The notes beneath the pieces are model-generated. The model did no database searches. It saw only the letters and a program-made list of their open reading frames with translations, and had not been told where the DNA came from. This document shows positions 35,031 through 46,945 of a stretch of DNA of 64,000 nucleotides, in pieces; the stretch's first letter is position 1; every line of letters begins with the position of its first letter. Made by a program: the position numbers and the translations under genes. The DNA is from Ariolimax columbianus (taxonomy: Eukaryota; Mollusca; Gastropoda; Stylommatophora; Arionidae), in contig JAVGWX010000003.1 of the NCBI GenBank assembly GCA_036924085.1, forward strand, positions 127,330,974-127,394,973. Reading direction: 5' to 3'.

Positions 35031-36485
35031 AAATGTTGAATTTAATGCAGAAACGAAAACACTGCAATTCGGATGGACTCATAGGTGCTCATTCTCTTTC
35101 AGAAACTTACGAAGCGCATTGATATAGACTGTTATTGCAGTATGCAAACGTTTAGCAGTTTCCTGAAAGAAGTATTACAAATATACGCCTACAGTGATAC
35201 CATTTCTGTATAACGTCAACGTTTGTGTCTGTTGGGTTACGATAGCAATAAAATAACTAATGGTAAAAGCAGTTCGTCATGTTTTAAGGTAGGGGTGCAG
35301 TGGTGGCCGTTCCGTACTTGGTGACAGTCGGAAAGTGGATACCGTCATTATTCCTGAATTCAGTCATAGTATTTTGTCATATAATCTTTCATTTCTATCA
35401 AAAGAAATGAGGTCTGACATGCTACCAAAAAAAAAACAAAAAAAACAACATGAGAGTAAACATGAGCTTTCATTTTTTTTAAAAGTAAGTGCGTTTCTGT
35501 GTCCTAGTCATCAGAACCAAAATGTCGGATACCTGGTAGTCTAATGTCAGCTAACATTGGCCGTTCCTCCAAACACTACACATAATGGTTTCTCATCGTT
35601 CATGCTTGAATACATAAAAGACTTTGAGAACAATTAGGATTGAAGCTTCAAAAATAAATGGATCTAATCCATCAAACAGCAATTGAAAAGGAGAGTAGTT
35701 ATAGAAGAATACTTTTCATTCTTTTTCGAGGTCGCTTTTTCTTTATGACTCACCATAATCTTCATGTTATGGTCACAAGGGGAGGGAATGCTTCTTGGGA
35801 ACGGAAGAATAACTCTCAGGTTTGGTAAGTAATTAGAGGAAACATGGTAAAGATTCATCATAACACAGCAGATGAGAGAGCACATGAGAGCGCACACGAG
35901 AGCGCACACGAGAACCTTCAAAATTACCTTCAGAGATTTAGATACAGTTCATTCATGTTCTAGGAAATTTCGTAATTGAGAAAATAGTCGTTGAAAACAA
36001 AGGATATTTGAATTTCTCATACACCATTCATGATATAAGGTACACTTATGAACTATGTTAAGTGATAAGATGCGTCCATAATGATTGTCGCAATGAATGA
36101 AACGAAGATTCTTTCTTGGACCTGTTTCGTGTTGTAGAAAGGCTGCTGCTGCTGAAGAAGGATTTCTAAAAATATCTTGACCTTCGTACGCTTCCAGGTG
36201 CCAGCGCGGGTATAGGTGAAGAACTCTGATTTATTGGAGTCACCATATAGCTTGTCCAACAGCGGTACTAAACGTGGTAGCCATATATCTTGTATCTGTC
36301 CCTTGTTAGCATTTTGCATGACCCTCTAAGGCCGGGACCATATCAATCTCTGAGCCAGTTTGAACTTTACGGGAAAGTCAACATACTGTATACGTTTCAC
36401 ATAGTTTATCTTTCAGGGTCATAATGATACACACGCTCCTTCTTCACGACAAGATAGAGACATGTGATAGAAGATACGTAAACAC
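35031..36485. other. Unassigned intron 2 sequence
   Basis: Nothing recognised. Minus-strand text at 36053-36319 contains a weak PLLDKLYG block similar to the LINE A tail, but it is too isolated to call. Confidence 0.35.
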
Positions 36486-36489
36486 TTTA

Positions 36490-36520
<31 letters not shown>

Positions 36521-36544
36521 CGGAGAGTGTGTGTATGTGTGTGC

Positions 36545-36594
<50 letters not shown>
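36490..36594. repeat. (GA)n-(GT)n-(GA)n compound microsatellite
   Basis: A GA-rich run, then a GT/GC run at about 36527-36558, then GA again to 36594. Confidence 0.95.
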
Positions 36595-36595
<1 letters not shown>

Positions 36596-36885
36596 GAAGC
36601 ACTGATGCATCTGTCAGACAAATATGGCAAGCACTCTCTATGTTGTTAGTGAAAGAAGACGTGCATTAAGTTTTGTGGTGCCATGTATAACTCATTATAT
36701 GAATTTTTACGAAGTGTACATATTTGGAAGCGCTCCTTTATATTAGACTTCTCTTTGGAACCTTGAAATGAGTATGTTTATTGTTTCTGTGAAATTTAAA
36801 GTCAAATTGTTTATTAGGACCATAAACATGGACAAATGAGAAACAGAGTATACTGGCTACACAAAACATTACACTTATTAGAACA

Positions 36886-37172
36886 GAAGAGAGCAGGTAG
36901 TGGTCGTCAGACTCCGCACAGACCACAATATACTGAAGTACCATCTATTAAAAAACAGAAGATAGGTGCTACTGGCGAATGCACCTGTGGTACTGGGAAA
37001 ATGACCATTAAACATATTCTGAAAAATTGTCTGACATACGAGGATCAAAGAAAGCTTATGTGGCCATCACCAACACTAGCCAAGTTCTGTGGCAGTGGCA
37101 ACAGCGTAAAGATGACTGCTGCTTTTTTTGAATAAATTCAAGTCGACGTCTGACAGCGTACGAACTATCTGA
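36886..37172 (+). mobile_element. LINE A-related 3' fragment, diverged
   Basis: Starts at agaagagagcaggtagtggt and follows the LINE A C-terminus: frames encode EQVVVRLRTDHN-like text, then ECTCGTGKMTIKHILKNC and YEDQRKLMWPSP, ending TAAFFE. It closes with tctgacagcgtacgaactat, but the GAA tail has been lost. More diverged than the copies at 19158, 51414 and 59497, so it is an older insertion of the same lineage. Confidence 0.8.
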
Positions 37173-37552
37173 AAGCTGAAGGAGAATAAAAGCTTGATCG
37201 TCGCAAGATTGTCCATAACAACATGGGTATGATATGTAGACTTGGAATATTGTGCAATCTTGAAGAAAATGTGGAGACACGATAATCTGCCTGCAATTTG
37301 TGATTTGTCTGTTGTTTTATTTTTATTTGTGGTTTGCTATACATGAAAAAGTGTATAAGATTAAAAGTATTTAGCAAACAACTGGAGTCTGCCTGCAAAC
37401 ATGTAAGATGAACATTCAAACTGACACTGTTTCCTGGAGATCAGCTAAGTGAAGCCGCAGACTTGCCCTCTCTTATTCTATTGCAAATTGTAACGAAAGG
37501 GGCATTTCTAATGAAAGACAAAGAGAAATGTCTAAGAATCTACCAGCTTCTC
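37173..37552. other. Unassigned intron 2 sequence
   Basis: Nothing recognised between the LINE A fragment and the LINE B insertion. Confidence 0.35.
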
Positions 37553-37564
37553 AGTGCCAGGTAT

Positions 37565-39351
37565 CTTCTTCTTCTTTCGTTAGCTTTAAAATATTGTCTA
37601 TATCTGCAATGTTGTCTCTTGTATAAACTTCACTGTTTTTTGTAGTTCACATACAGGTCCATCAAGTTTCTCTTCCAGTGTTGTTTCTATGGGCCAGTGA
37701 TATTTTCTCTGTATATCATATTCGGGGCAGTTTTGTAGTATGTGCTCTGCTGTCTGTGGCGCCTGTCCGCATGTACACATGGCTGAGTTGCCAATCTTCA
37801 TTTTTGTGTACATGTGGCTGCGGAGTCGGTTGTGTCCTGTTCTAAGGCGCAACACAACAGTTTGATCTTGTCTGTTTATGTTATGGTAATCATCTGGTGT
37901 TACTGTTGGTGGGTTTCTGATTGATTTGATCATCCTTATCTTCTGTTGGTATGTAACTGGCACATCTGGTTGCTCGTCTGCAGCACCCTCCTTTGCCAGT
38001 CGATCTGCTCTCTCGTTTCCTGGTACTCCACAATGAGAAGGCATCCACTGCATGATAATCTTGCGCTGGTTGCTCAGTTCAGACAGTAGAGCCTGTATAT
38101 CTGGCAGTTTCTTAAGTTTAAATGCTTGGAGTGCTGATTGTGCATCTGTCAGAAATACTACAGGTTGTGAACTGGCATTGGTGTTCAACAGTTTCTCAGT
38201 TGCCACCTTGATTGCCTGTATTTCTGCATCATATATATGACAGAATTTCCCTGTTGGTACTCTGACTGTATCCCTAATGTTGTTTGGGCATTCTATATAT
38301 ACTCCCGCTCCACCATTCTTTACTGCATTCTGTGCAGACCCATCTGTGTATACTATGATCCAGAGGTCTTGTGGGTATTCTTCATCCAGGAAATTGAGGA
38401 TCACTATCCTACGTTGCGCATTGTTCTGTTCATCCTTGTCTAATATTCCTTCCACTTTTGTTTGAATGCATACTGATAGTCCGTGCTCCTCTCTCCAAGG
38501 GGTTTGTTCTGTCACAGACTTTAGGGGGATTTCAACTTCAGGTAGATGTATAATTTGCCTGCGAAGTCGTTTCGCCTGATGCATAAAACTATTTCTTTTC
38601 AGTCTTCCCATTGCTGAATTTTGAAATCTGTCTTTCATTGGATGGCTCGGCATGCAGAGGAACTTTTCTGCCTGTGTTAATACATGTGTGTCTCTGCGTT
38701 CTCTTAGTACTTGTATCCGTCCCATTTTCTCCATCTCCACTATAGGTGTTGATTTCATTGCTCCTGTAATGACCCTAAGTGCCTGATTTTGCACCTTATC
38801 CACCTCTTTTAGGGTAGTGTTTGCTGCAGGGCACCACGCTGCTGACCCATATTCCAGATGTGGCCGTATACATTGTTGGTACAATTTGTTAAGTATTTTT
38901 CCACTAGCTCCCCATGTAGTTCCACTTAATTTTCTCAGGATGGCTAATTTCCTCCTGGCTTTTTTGGCTACCTTGTTGACGTGTTCCCTCCATGTCAACC
39001 TATCATCAAATGTAACTCCAAGATAGGTGGGTTGTTTATCTTCTTTGAGGTGTTCTCCATTTATCTTGATAACTCCAGCTTTCTGTGTTAATGTTTACAC
39101 ACCATCTGTTTGTCCATGAGGTCAATGCATCAATAGCTCTTTGCAGCATTCTGGTGGCCACTGTTGCTTGCTCATTTGTACACCATATTACCAAGTCATC
39201 TGCATACATTGCAGCTTTTGTTCATTGTGGTAGCTCAACAATCAAGTCATTGATGAAGACTATGAAAAGTGTAGGGTAAAGAACCCCTTCCTGAGGCACA
39301 CCATGACGCAGTAGAATTGTCTTACTCTTGAGGCCATCTAGTTGAACTCTG
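37565..39351 (-). mobile_element. LINE B, 5'-truncated, RNase H-bearing non-LTR retrotransposon
   Basis: A minus-strand LINE insertion bounded by a perfect 12-bp direct repeat, agtgccaggtat, at 37553-37564 and 39352-39363. In element order: an RT core remnant with HGVPQEGVLYPTLFIVFIND and YADDLVIW (39320-39170), a stop after VELPQ, a frameshift near 39090, then an open frame to about 37598. That frame contains YLGVTFDDRLTW, the thumb (QQCIRPHLEYGSAAW, NQALRVITGAMKSTP), RNase H (IVYTDGSAQ, DAEIQAI, FLTDAQSAL, WMPSHCGVPGNERADRLAKE) and a C-terminal C-x-C...AEHILQNC block. The RNase H D-E-D-D set is present. It ends in aacgaaagaagaagaag. Clade: I/Nimb-like group by the RNase H architecture. The endonuclease is lost by 5' truncation; VPQEG (usually VPQGS/G) and the stop make it inactive. 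Confidence 0.9.
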
Positions 39352-39624
39352 AGTGCCAGGTATAAAGATAAATGTGTGTGTAAATCACTGTTGTGGTATC
39401 CGGGTTGACAAATCTGTTCTCTGTAACCTTGAAAGGATGTCGCAAAAGACGGCTAGAGAGAGTTGTGCATGTGACCACCGACTTTATGTTGTCATACCAC
39501 TGCTATTTAAACTGCCACTGGACACGCTCGGCTAAGGACTTCATGTATAGGAGGAGAACTGTGGTTGTAGAGTTAAACTCCCCTTGGAGCTAACAAGTAA
39601 ATATGATGTATACTGATATCAGTC

Positions 39625-39820
39625 GTTACAAATGTTACATTTGTTCCATCAATAATTATGGATTTGTTCCATCAACAGTTATAAATTTGCTCTATCAATA
39701 ATAGGCAATTTGTTTCACCGACAATAAGATATTTGTTTCATCAGCAAATAGAGATTTATTTAATCAACAATTAGAGATTTGGTTCATCAAAAATTAGGGA
39801 TTTGTTTCATCAGCAAGTGT
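39625..39820. repeat. Degenerate tandem repeat, unit about 24 bp
   Basis: Blocks of the form atttgtttcatcaacaatta gaga recur about eight times with divergence. Confidence 0.75.
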
Positions 39821-39829
39821 AACAGGCCT

Positions 39830-42690
39830 CCCAGATACTTTTCTAACAGATTCACTTATCTTACACTCAACTTACCCTCTTTCAACTCATTCATCCTTTA
39901 CACACAATATCAACATAGATAACATTACAACTAGCTTGAGTATAACCAAACACGAGGCAATTCTAGGCATATCTAGTCATGTACAACATTATTCAAACTA
40001 ATCTTTCTATGACTGATCCAACTTTTTAGAATGAAATATTTCAGCATGAGCTGGATAGAAACTCTAAAATTAACACCTGGTTTGTTTATCTATCACTATC
40101 TACTTCTATTACTAACTAGCAATATGCATCTAGTTTTTTAATTGATTATCTAACCATCGTGTGGTCTTGCACTATTCTTCATCATCTGACGATGTAGTTG
40201 GTCCATGACAGTCTGTAGCTTCCTTAGCCTAGGCTCCGCTGTGGAATAGAACATCTCACACGAGCATTGTGAGTGTGCTCCTTTGGGGATTCTATGGTAC
40301 AACTCACTGATTTCCAACGATTTTCTCACTGCTGAGTTTATCGACTCAGCTTGTTGTTCCTTGCTGCACACTCAAGAGCGGAACGCGTGGAATCTATAGC
40401 ACTGTTCTGACTTCGACTGTAACTCAAGTGATAAGTTTTCTCTTTCGTGTCGCTGAGGAAGGTTCACTATTCATTCCATTAGGCAAGAGGCCGTCACATA
40501 AGAAGCATAGTCAATGACCTCCCTGACAGCTCTGCCTGTTCTGCTCTCTGCTTCAGCGTTTATTGGCCCATTTGCTCCACTCTATCCAACATGGCGTCGG
40601 TTACAAGGTACTTCTGTCCTCTCCCCATCGACCGGTCAGTAGCTCATGTCGCTAGTAGGCTTGCATCGCCTGCCAATCTATCGTTTCTTTTTTTCTGGAG
40701 CCGCTATTAACATCCCTGGCTATCTTGTCAGACTGTCAATCAAATGTGACAGCTTGTGATCAAATCGTCATCGTTCCTTAATGACTAGACATAACCGAAT
40801 GGGCCTATTTAAAACTCCTACCCCATTTTTTCTGTGACAATTAGACACTAATGCTGGCGATACGCTAACTCTACAAAACGACTACCCCCCCCCCACCCTA
40901 CCCCGCCCATTCCCCCAATCCCACCCCAGACATCCCCACATATACAACCTCCCAAATCCTCCTTTAATTTGAACACTCGTGTTCACTCTCTAGAAATATT
41001 CATCGACAAATACCTATTTTTTTCCCATCAAAAGTGAGAGATTTATTACATTTACGATTGTATGTCTGTTCTCAGGCAAGGCAATGGATTGGAAATGGAA
41101 ATGGATTAGATTCTGTCAATGTCTGTGTGTATTGAACGTCTCTTGAAAGAATATATTTTTTTTGTCATATTGAAATTGATAACAAAAAGTGACGCTAACT
41201 TAGCCATGAATCAGGCAAGATTGTCAAACTGGTTTTACTGTAATTGAACACACCTGTACATAGAAGAATCATTTCAATGGGAGAATTGATCAGTTTGAAT
41301 AAATGAAGGCTCAGGCGCAAATTTCATGAATCAATCCCCTCTAATTACTTTTGAACGTTAAAAGGCAAGGCCTTATTATTGAATTTGTTGTTGCTTTTGT
41401 TAATGATTGCAAAATCAACCCACAATTAATAAATTATGTGAAGCTTAAGTCTACAAAAATCCATCCAAGCCATCAAATATTGACCTGCCCATATCTACTG
41501 ACGATTTTGGCCCTTAAAGTTTCTGCAGGATGGGGTAGCCAGCTCCATTCCCAACCCTGATACGATGCCTGTTGCGACATGCCGGCAGGTTACGGTGTTT
41601 CTATTCTTTGCTACATATTCCGGCCAGGTACTCTCAGACGAAATTAGATGTTCCGTGAATTGTCAATATCGTGCAGTTTTATTACTTGTATTTGCTAATG
41701 ACAGTACTGTAACTTTCAAAACAAACATGCCCTTGAAAATAGAATGCATTCTTTGGGCTCGTAAGTTGGTTGTACAGTTACTTAGTTAGGGGCGGTGACA
41801 AGGATGTTTAACGAAGAATTTGATCCAGGTGTCAAATACTAAAGTTATACCAGGAAAGAAGTTACTGCAAGATATGATAAGTGAGATTGAAAATGTAGGT
41901 GACTTACAGTAAGCCCGACTAGCTAGTCAATGAAAACGAGTTGTGTACAGACCAGTACTGTAAACACATAAACTGTTGGTACGTCAACTGGTCTTTATTT
42001 TTGTTTTAATCATCTTCTCCACGCCCTGATTTATGACGCGTTCAGTAATGTCTGTTCTTGAGGGCGTAGCACTTTCCCTAAAAAAACCGTTCAACTTTAT
42101 AGAAGAACACAAATGTTGGGAAAGTATTGGGGGGGGGGGGGGGGGCGGGGGGGGGGGGCAGTGATGGTGAGATATGGTGAGGCAAGACAACACGCACATC
42201 TTGATCATTAATGAAACACAATTATTGAACTGCGAGATGATTGATACGCAGGAGCACACAATTTCTGATTAGGCCTCTCTCTAGAAGACACCTGTGTTTG
42301 TGTAATGTTTCTGCCAAATGTATGTAGGATGTTAGTAACATATGTAACGACTTTCAATACAGACCGATATGTTTTCCGTGTCTTGACGCATGAATGCATC
42401 AGTTATGTATTTGAGCATAACAATGATTGATGCCCTTTGGTTTATTTAGACTTTGATAATATTATGCGAATAAGTATTTAATTCTCTCATAAAATAGTGC
42501 TGTTTTTTTAGTGGTTAATAACACTTTCGTGAATAGTTGACGGTATTGTTTTTGTTCCTAGATTTCCCTTTAAGGATTAGCGTCAGCTATTTTATTTTAG
42601 AAATTTAAAAAGTATAAACAAACTCCATGTTTAAAGATGTAAAGGAAAAATCACAATGTCAATATTATTGTCTGACTTTCTGCAGAGGAG
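39830..42690. other. Unassigned intron 2 sequence, with homopolymer G run
   Basis: No exon recognised. A minus-strand frame at 40150-40371 (73 codons, Q/K/R-rich) has protein-like composition but no family I know. A C run lies at 40887-40895, and a G run (interrupted once by C) at 42129-42158 is a G-quadruplex candidate. Confidence 0.4.
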
Positions 42691-42839
42691 GCTCACCCTG
42701 GGGGCCACTCTTCCCCTTCTCTCTCCTCTTACCTCACTCTGTTTCATTTGACTCTATCCTACAGTCACACTCTTGCACAACTTTCACACACGCCCTCATG
42801 GTGAGGCCCTTCCATTGCACTTTGGTTGGGCTAGCTTCT

Positions 42840-42990
42840 GAGGGCGCACAAACCTAGCATAGGTACATACAGACGCACACATGCATCCAAGCACTGGTGT
42901 ATGCGTCCTGATATCGCCCAATGGACTACGGTCTGGGGTGGAAAATGGCGCGCCTCGGCCAGTAGAAACTAGTGAGGCAAACATCTAAGC
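42840..42990 (-). mobile_element. Short interspersed repeat family R2, copy 4
   Basis: Contains atgcatccaagcactggtgt, gcgtcctgatatcgcccaat, ggactacggtctggggtgga and a ggccagtagaaactagtgag end followed by gcaaacatctaagcaaaata. This is the clearest copy in this orientation. The reversed form of the last block (gtttgcctcactagt) appears at 48277-48292. Confidence 0.65.
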
Positions 42991-42994
42991 AAAA

Positions 42995-44435
42995 TAAAAA
43001 CATAAAAAATATTATTGTCTTCCCGAGCATTGCCTTCCCATGACCTCGGGGTTATGTTTCAGCAATTCGTAACAATCTGCAAGGAATCTGTGAAGGGTAG
43101 TCTCAGCTCAGTATGTATTGATTAATGTGAATGAAATCAAAATAACTTTGTGGTTTTCCCGTTTATGTTCCTAGCCATGTAATAAGAGCAGTAACCGGTG
43201 CTGGAAATCAATTCAGAAAAAAAAGTTTTTAAAAGTGACAATTAAGTTCTCGGAAACAATGTCAGGAATACATGACAAATGATCCTCTTGCGTTTTTACG
43301 ACTGTTCCGAGAAATTGCTGACAGTTCTGGTTCCTAGTATGTGGGCCCACGAAAACTACCGTAGTTAACGAAGCTTAATGAAAGTGTTTAATTGTATTGA
43401 TGGTTTGCGAGTGCGTTCCAAAAGTTGGTAGTCTAGCTCATGTGCATGGCTGTTGTCTGAAATGTGTGACTGTAGCCTTGAACATTAATGACTGACATAG
43501 ATCTCTTTGCTGTTTGCGAATGCCCACAATGAGTAGGTTACCATTTTGTGCGCCCTGAAAAGATGTTAAGTGGCGGGTTGCAGTAGATTTCCTCACATTC
43601 CGAGCATGCTGATGAAGGTAGACCGTGGTCCTCCAGGCGGTTATACTATGCTTCGCTTCATTTGCGTGTCACTCACTACTTCGGAGATCGCTTCAATCCC
43701 TGACCTCGTTAGCCAGGCTGCTATGAGAACAGCCTACTAGGAAGCCGAGGTAAGCGTCTTGGCCAGCATGTTTTGATTTACCCTAACATTGTCTGATCAG
43801 TATATTTTGCCTAACCGGATGTTACTTCCTCCCCATATATCTAGTTGATAGTTACTCTAGTTGCGTGTAGAGATGTTTCTTAATCACTTTCATTCTGAGA
43901 AAGTAAGGCACTGAAAATAGACACCAGTTATTTTTAAATATTAAACTAGATTTGTCTCTCTCTTCTCTCTTTTCCCTAATTTTTGTCTTTCTATCTCCTA
44001 TTCTATTCTTGTTTAAGTTTATTTCTGAGCTTCCCTTCCCAATTCTTATTCGAGTGTTCTTACAATCGATCTTACGCTTACTCGTCTTCTATCACTGTGT
44101 TTCTGTTCTTTATACGTCGATCTTGATGATCCTTCTCTCAACAAATAAACAGAAATATTTTTTTTTTTAAACTTCTACAATTATAGATTCGCATCATTTT
44201 CACTGCTACATATAAACTAATTGTGGTCACACGTTTTACATGATTATCTCTCAGAACATATTTTCTAAACATGCGCTGCTTAAAATTATAACAAGATAGG
44301 CCATTGCGCTCAATGCATATATTCTTATACACAGATAATATAAATCAAGAAGGATACAATCAAGTGGATAAACATTAACAACAAAGGCGATAGTTGAGCG
44401 GGATCAGGAGCAAAATGAAGATTTATAAATTGCAA
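42995..44435. other. Unassigned intron 2 sequence
   Basis: A pyrimidine-rich patch (43950-44140) is the only notable composition. No exon recognised. Confidence 0.4.
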
Positions 44436-44439
44436 TAAA

Positions 44440-44826
44440 GAATTATTACATCAGGATACCGTCCTATTACAACTGGATAACGTCCTATTACAACAGGGTA
44501 ACGTCAAATTACAACAGAATAACGTCCTATAACAACATGATAACGTCCTATTACAACAGTATAACGTCCTATTACAACAGTATAACGTCCTATTATAACA
44601 GGATAACGTCCTATTACAACATTATAACGTCCTATTACAACACGATAACGTCCTATTACAACAGGATAACGTCCTATTACAACATGATAACGTCCTATTA
44701 CAACATGATAACGTCCTATTACAACAGGGTAACGTCATATTACAACAGGATAACGTCCTATTACAACATCATAACGTCCTATTACAACAGGATAACGTCC
44801 TATTACAACAGGATAACGTCATTTTG
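44440..44826. repeat. 21-bp minisatellite, about 18 units
   Basis: The unit aacgtcctattacaacagga t has a period of 21 and ends about 84 bp before exon 3. The period is a multiple of three, giving a 96-codon artefact frame. Units vary mainly at the last few bases (gga, tga, gta, tta). Confidence 0.95.
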
Positions 44827-44909
44827 ATGTCTCTGCCAAACACAAAGCCTCCCATAATATACTTGAGCATGTTACTGTACAATAAATTGAGCCTGTTTTT
44901 TTGTTTCAG

Positions 44910-45026
44910 GTGGTAGACATGAGGTGGGGTGTCAGGGATGAGGCCACGGATGATCACATGACCACCCAGCTTTGCATGCAGGAGATTGACAACTGTCAGA
45001 GAGTATCTATGGGGCCAAACTTCATA
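44910..45026 (+). CDS. NWD1: NWD1-like gene, exon 3
   Basis: The acceptor is tttttttgtttcag at 44909 and the donor is ATA|GTAAGT at 45027; 117 nt, phase 0 on both sides, 39 codons (residues 121-159). It carries VVDMRWGVRDEATDDH, the hallmark D-x-RWGV block, and TTQLCMQEIDNCQRVSMGPN followed by FI, where the QLCMQEID helix and the hydrophobic strand before FLG are conserved in the family. The strong T-rich tract upstream and consensus donor make the borders secure. Confidence 0.94.
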
Positions 45027-45206
45027 GTAAGTTCAGAAATTAGTTACGTACCAGCCTTTTTGTTACAACAAGCCGTCATCATAACCATCGCCACTTCTGG
45101 AAACACAACCTGGCATTATGAAAATAGCATTCTTCTGTCCGTTGTCTTGTCGTTCAATGACATGACACGAAAGTTCTTCTATATGTGTGTGTCATTTCCT
45201 AGTCAG

Positions 45207-45450
45207 GGGACGGCGTCGGCTAGTGGTTAAGTGACACGGCTCACAACCAGAAGGTGCTGGTTTCGATCCCCATCACAGCACCGGCCGTTACCCTAGGGAA
45301 GCAAACCCTTAGAAAATGCAGGAGGAAGCAGTCCCTTACATAAAATGCATGCTGAAGTCGGATGCACTGCGCCGACAAGCGCAAAATGGAAACCACAGTA
45401 CAACGCACGCCGCCTTTGGGGATTAGAGAAATAAGGTAAACGAAACAAAC
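45207..45450 (+). mobile_element. tRNA-derived SINE, second family
   Basis: The head gacggcgtcggctagtggtt fits an A box (TCGGCTAGTGG), and GGTTTCGATCCC at about 45258 fits a B box, so the promoter is tRNA-derived. The body follows (aggaggaagcagtcccttac, tgcgccgacaagcgcaaaat) and ends in an A/CAA-rich tail (aacaacaacaacaaaaacaa) at about 45450-45472. It differs in body sequence from the SINE at 18375. It lies in intron 3 in gene sense. Confidence 0.72.
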
Positions 45451-45474
45451 AACAACAACAACAAAAACAAAACA

Positions 45475-46070
45475 CTTCTTAGTCGAGCCTCAATGCAAAA
45501 ATGTGAATCGGTCATTGTGTGTGGTCATTTCGGTTCTGTGCTTCTGGTGTAAAAACGAATGCGTTAGTTCGTCTTTAATTTACGAATTCACAGTTGAAAT
45601 AGTAATATTATTGTTGTTAGGTCACAATCAGTTTCTCTTAATTTTTCATTTTTCGTCTTGTTTCCTAAGGTCGAGTAGCGTTCTAGCGCGTTTTGTGCTT
45701 TACGATCCAGTGCACCCGACTGCATCATTATTTTTGTATATGCCTTTTTCTCACAGGGGGATTAAATGTGAACATATTCCGTGTTTGGTTTTGGACCGTG
45801 CCAATAACCATTTCGTTTCTCAGCTTCCCTTTTCCCCTTCTCCACAACTAAAGAAATGTATAAATTCAGAAGTTTTTTTTTCTCTCTTCAGCAAACAGAT
45901 TCATTTTGTTTGATCTTTGTCCATTTGTGAGCCCGTTTCTCATTTACAAACGGTTGAGGAGAGAGAAAAAAAATCATGTATTTTGCTGATTGGCAATTTA
46001 AAATTATAATTAGAACACGCATGGCGTCATTTCGAAATCAGCGACACGTAATGTACATCATTATTATCAA
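45475..46070. other. Unassigned intron 3 sequence
   Basis: A plus-strand frame of 136 codons (45503-45913) is open but shows no recognisable domain or splice-bounded conservation; I do not call it a gene. Confidence 0.4.
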
Positions 46071-46072
46071 GA

Positions 46073-46106
46073 CCCCCCCCCCCCCCCGCCTCTCCCCCCC
46101 CCCCAC
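46073..46106. repeat. C-homopolymer tract
   Basis: Two C runs broken by gcctct directly precede the 24-bp array. Confidence 0.9.
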
Positions 46107-46107
46107 A

Positions 46108-46740
46108 TGATCATTATAACCAGCATCACCATCATTATTACGACCAGCATCACCATCATTATTATGACCAGCATCACCATCATTATTATAACCAGTATTA
46201 TAATCATTATTATGACCAGTATTACCATCATTATTATGACCAGTATTACCATCATTATTATAACCAGTATTACCATCATTATTATGACCAGTATTACCAT
46301 CATTATTATAACCAGTATTACCATCATTATTATAACCAGCATCACCATCATTATTACGACCAGCATCACCATCATTATTACGACCAGCATCACCATCATT
46401 ATTATAACCAGCATCACCATCATTATTACGACCAGCATCACCATCATTATTACGACCAGCATCACCATCATTATTACGACCAGCATAACCATCATTATTA
46501 CGACCAGCATCGCCATCATTATTACGACCAGCATCACCATCATTATTATAACCAGCATCACCATCATTATTACAACCAGCATCACCATCATTATTACGAC
46601 CAGCATCACCATCATTATTACGACCAGCATCACCATCATTATTACGACCAGCATCACCATCATTATTACGACCAGCATCACCATCATTATTATAACCAGC
46701 ATCACCATCATTATTAAAACCAGTATTACCATCATTATTA
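46108..46740. repeat. 24-bp minisatellite, about 26 units
   Basis: The unit is accagcatcaccatcattatta with cg/ta variants; the period is 24. Subtypes are clustered: an ATT-containing group (46195-46330) and a CAT-CAC group (46340-46700). It is followed by decayed CAT/ATC-rich DNA to 46850. Because the period is a multiple of three, about 250 codons are open on both strands; this is artefact. Confidence 0.96.
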
Positions 46741-46901
46741 TGACCGTCATAATCGCCATCAATATAATCATCACTGTCATAATCATCATCATAATCACCA
46801 CCATCATCATCATTATCGCCATCATTACCATCATCGCACTGATCAGAAAAAGCTAAGAAAAGAGTCTATTAAAGACAATGCAGAGAGAAATTCAAGAGAT
46901 T

Positions 46902-46902
<1 letters not shown>

Positions 46903-46943
<41 letters not shown>
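46903..46943. repeat. (GA)n microsatellite
   Basis: Uninterrupted GA dinucleotide run. Confidence 0.96.

Positions 46944-46944
<1 letters not shown>

Positions 46945-46945
<1 letters not shown>

Noticed and set aside
40150..40371. 73-codon minus-strand frame with protein-like composition
   Set aside because: No recognised domain, no start or splice context that can be defended; left as unassigned.
45503..45913. 136-codon plus-strand frame in intron 3
   Set aside because: No family resemblance, intron location, and length is within chance for this composition.
46067..46856. Two overlapping open frames of about 250 codons on opposite strands
   Set aside because: They lie wholly in a 24-bp tandem repeat whose period is a multiple of three; low-complexity peptides, no domain, no splice context.
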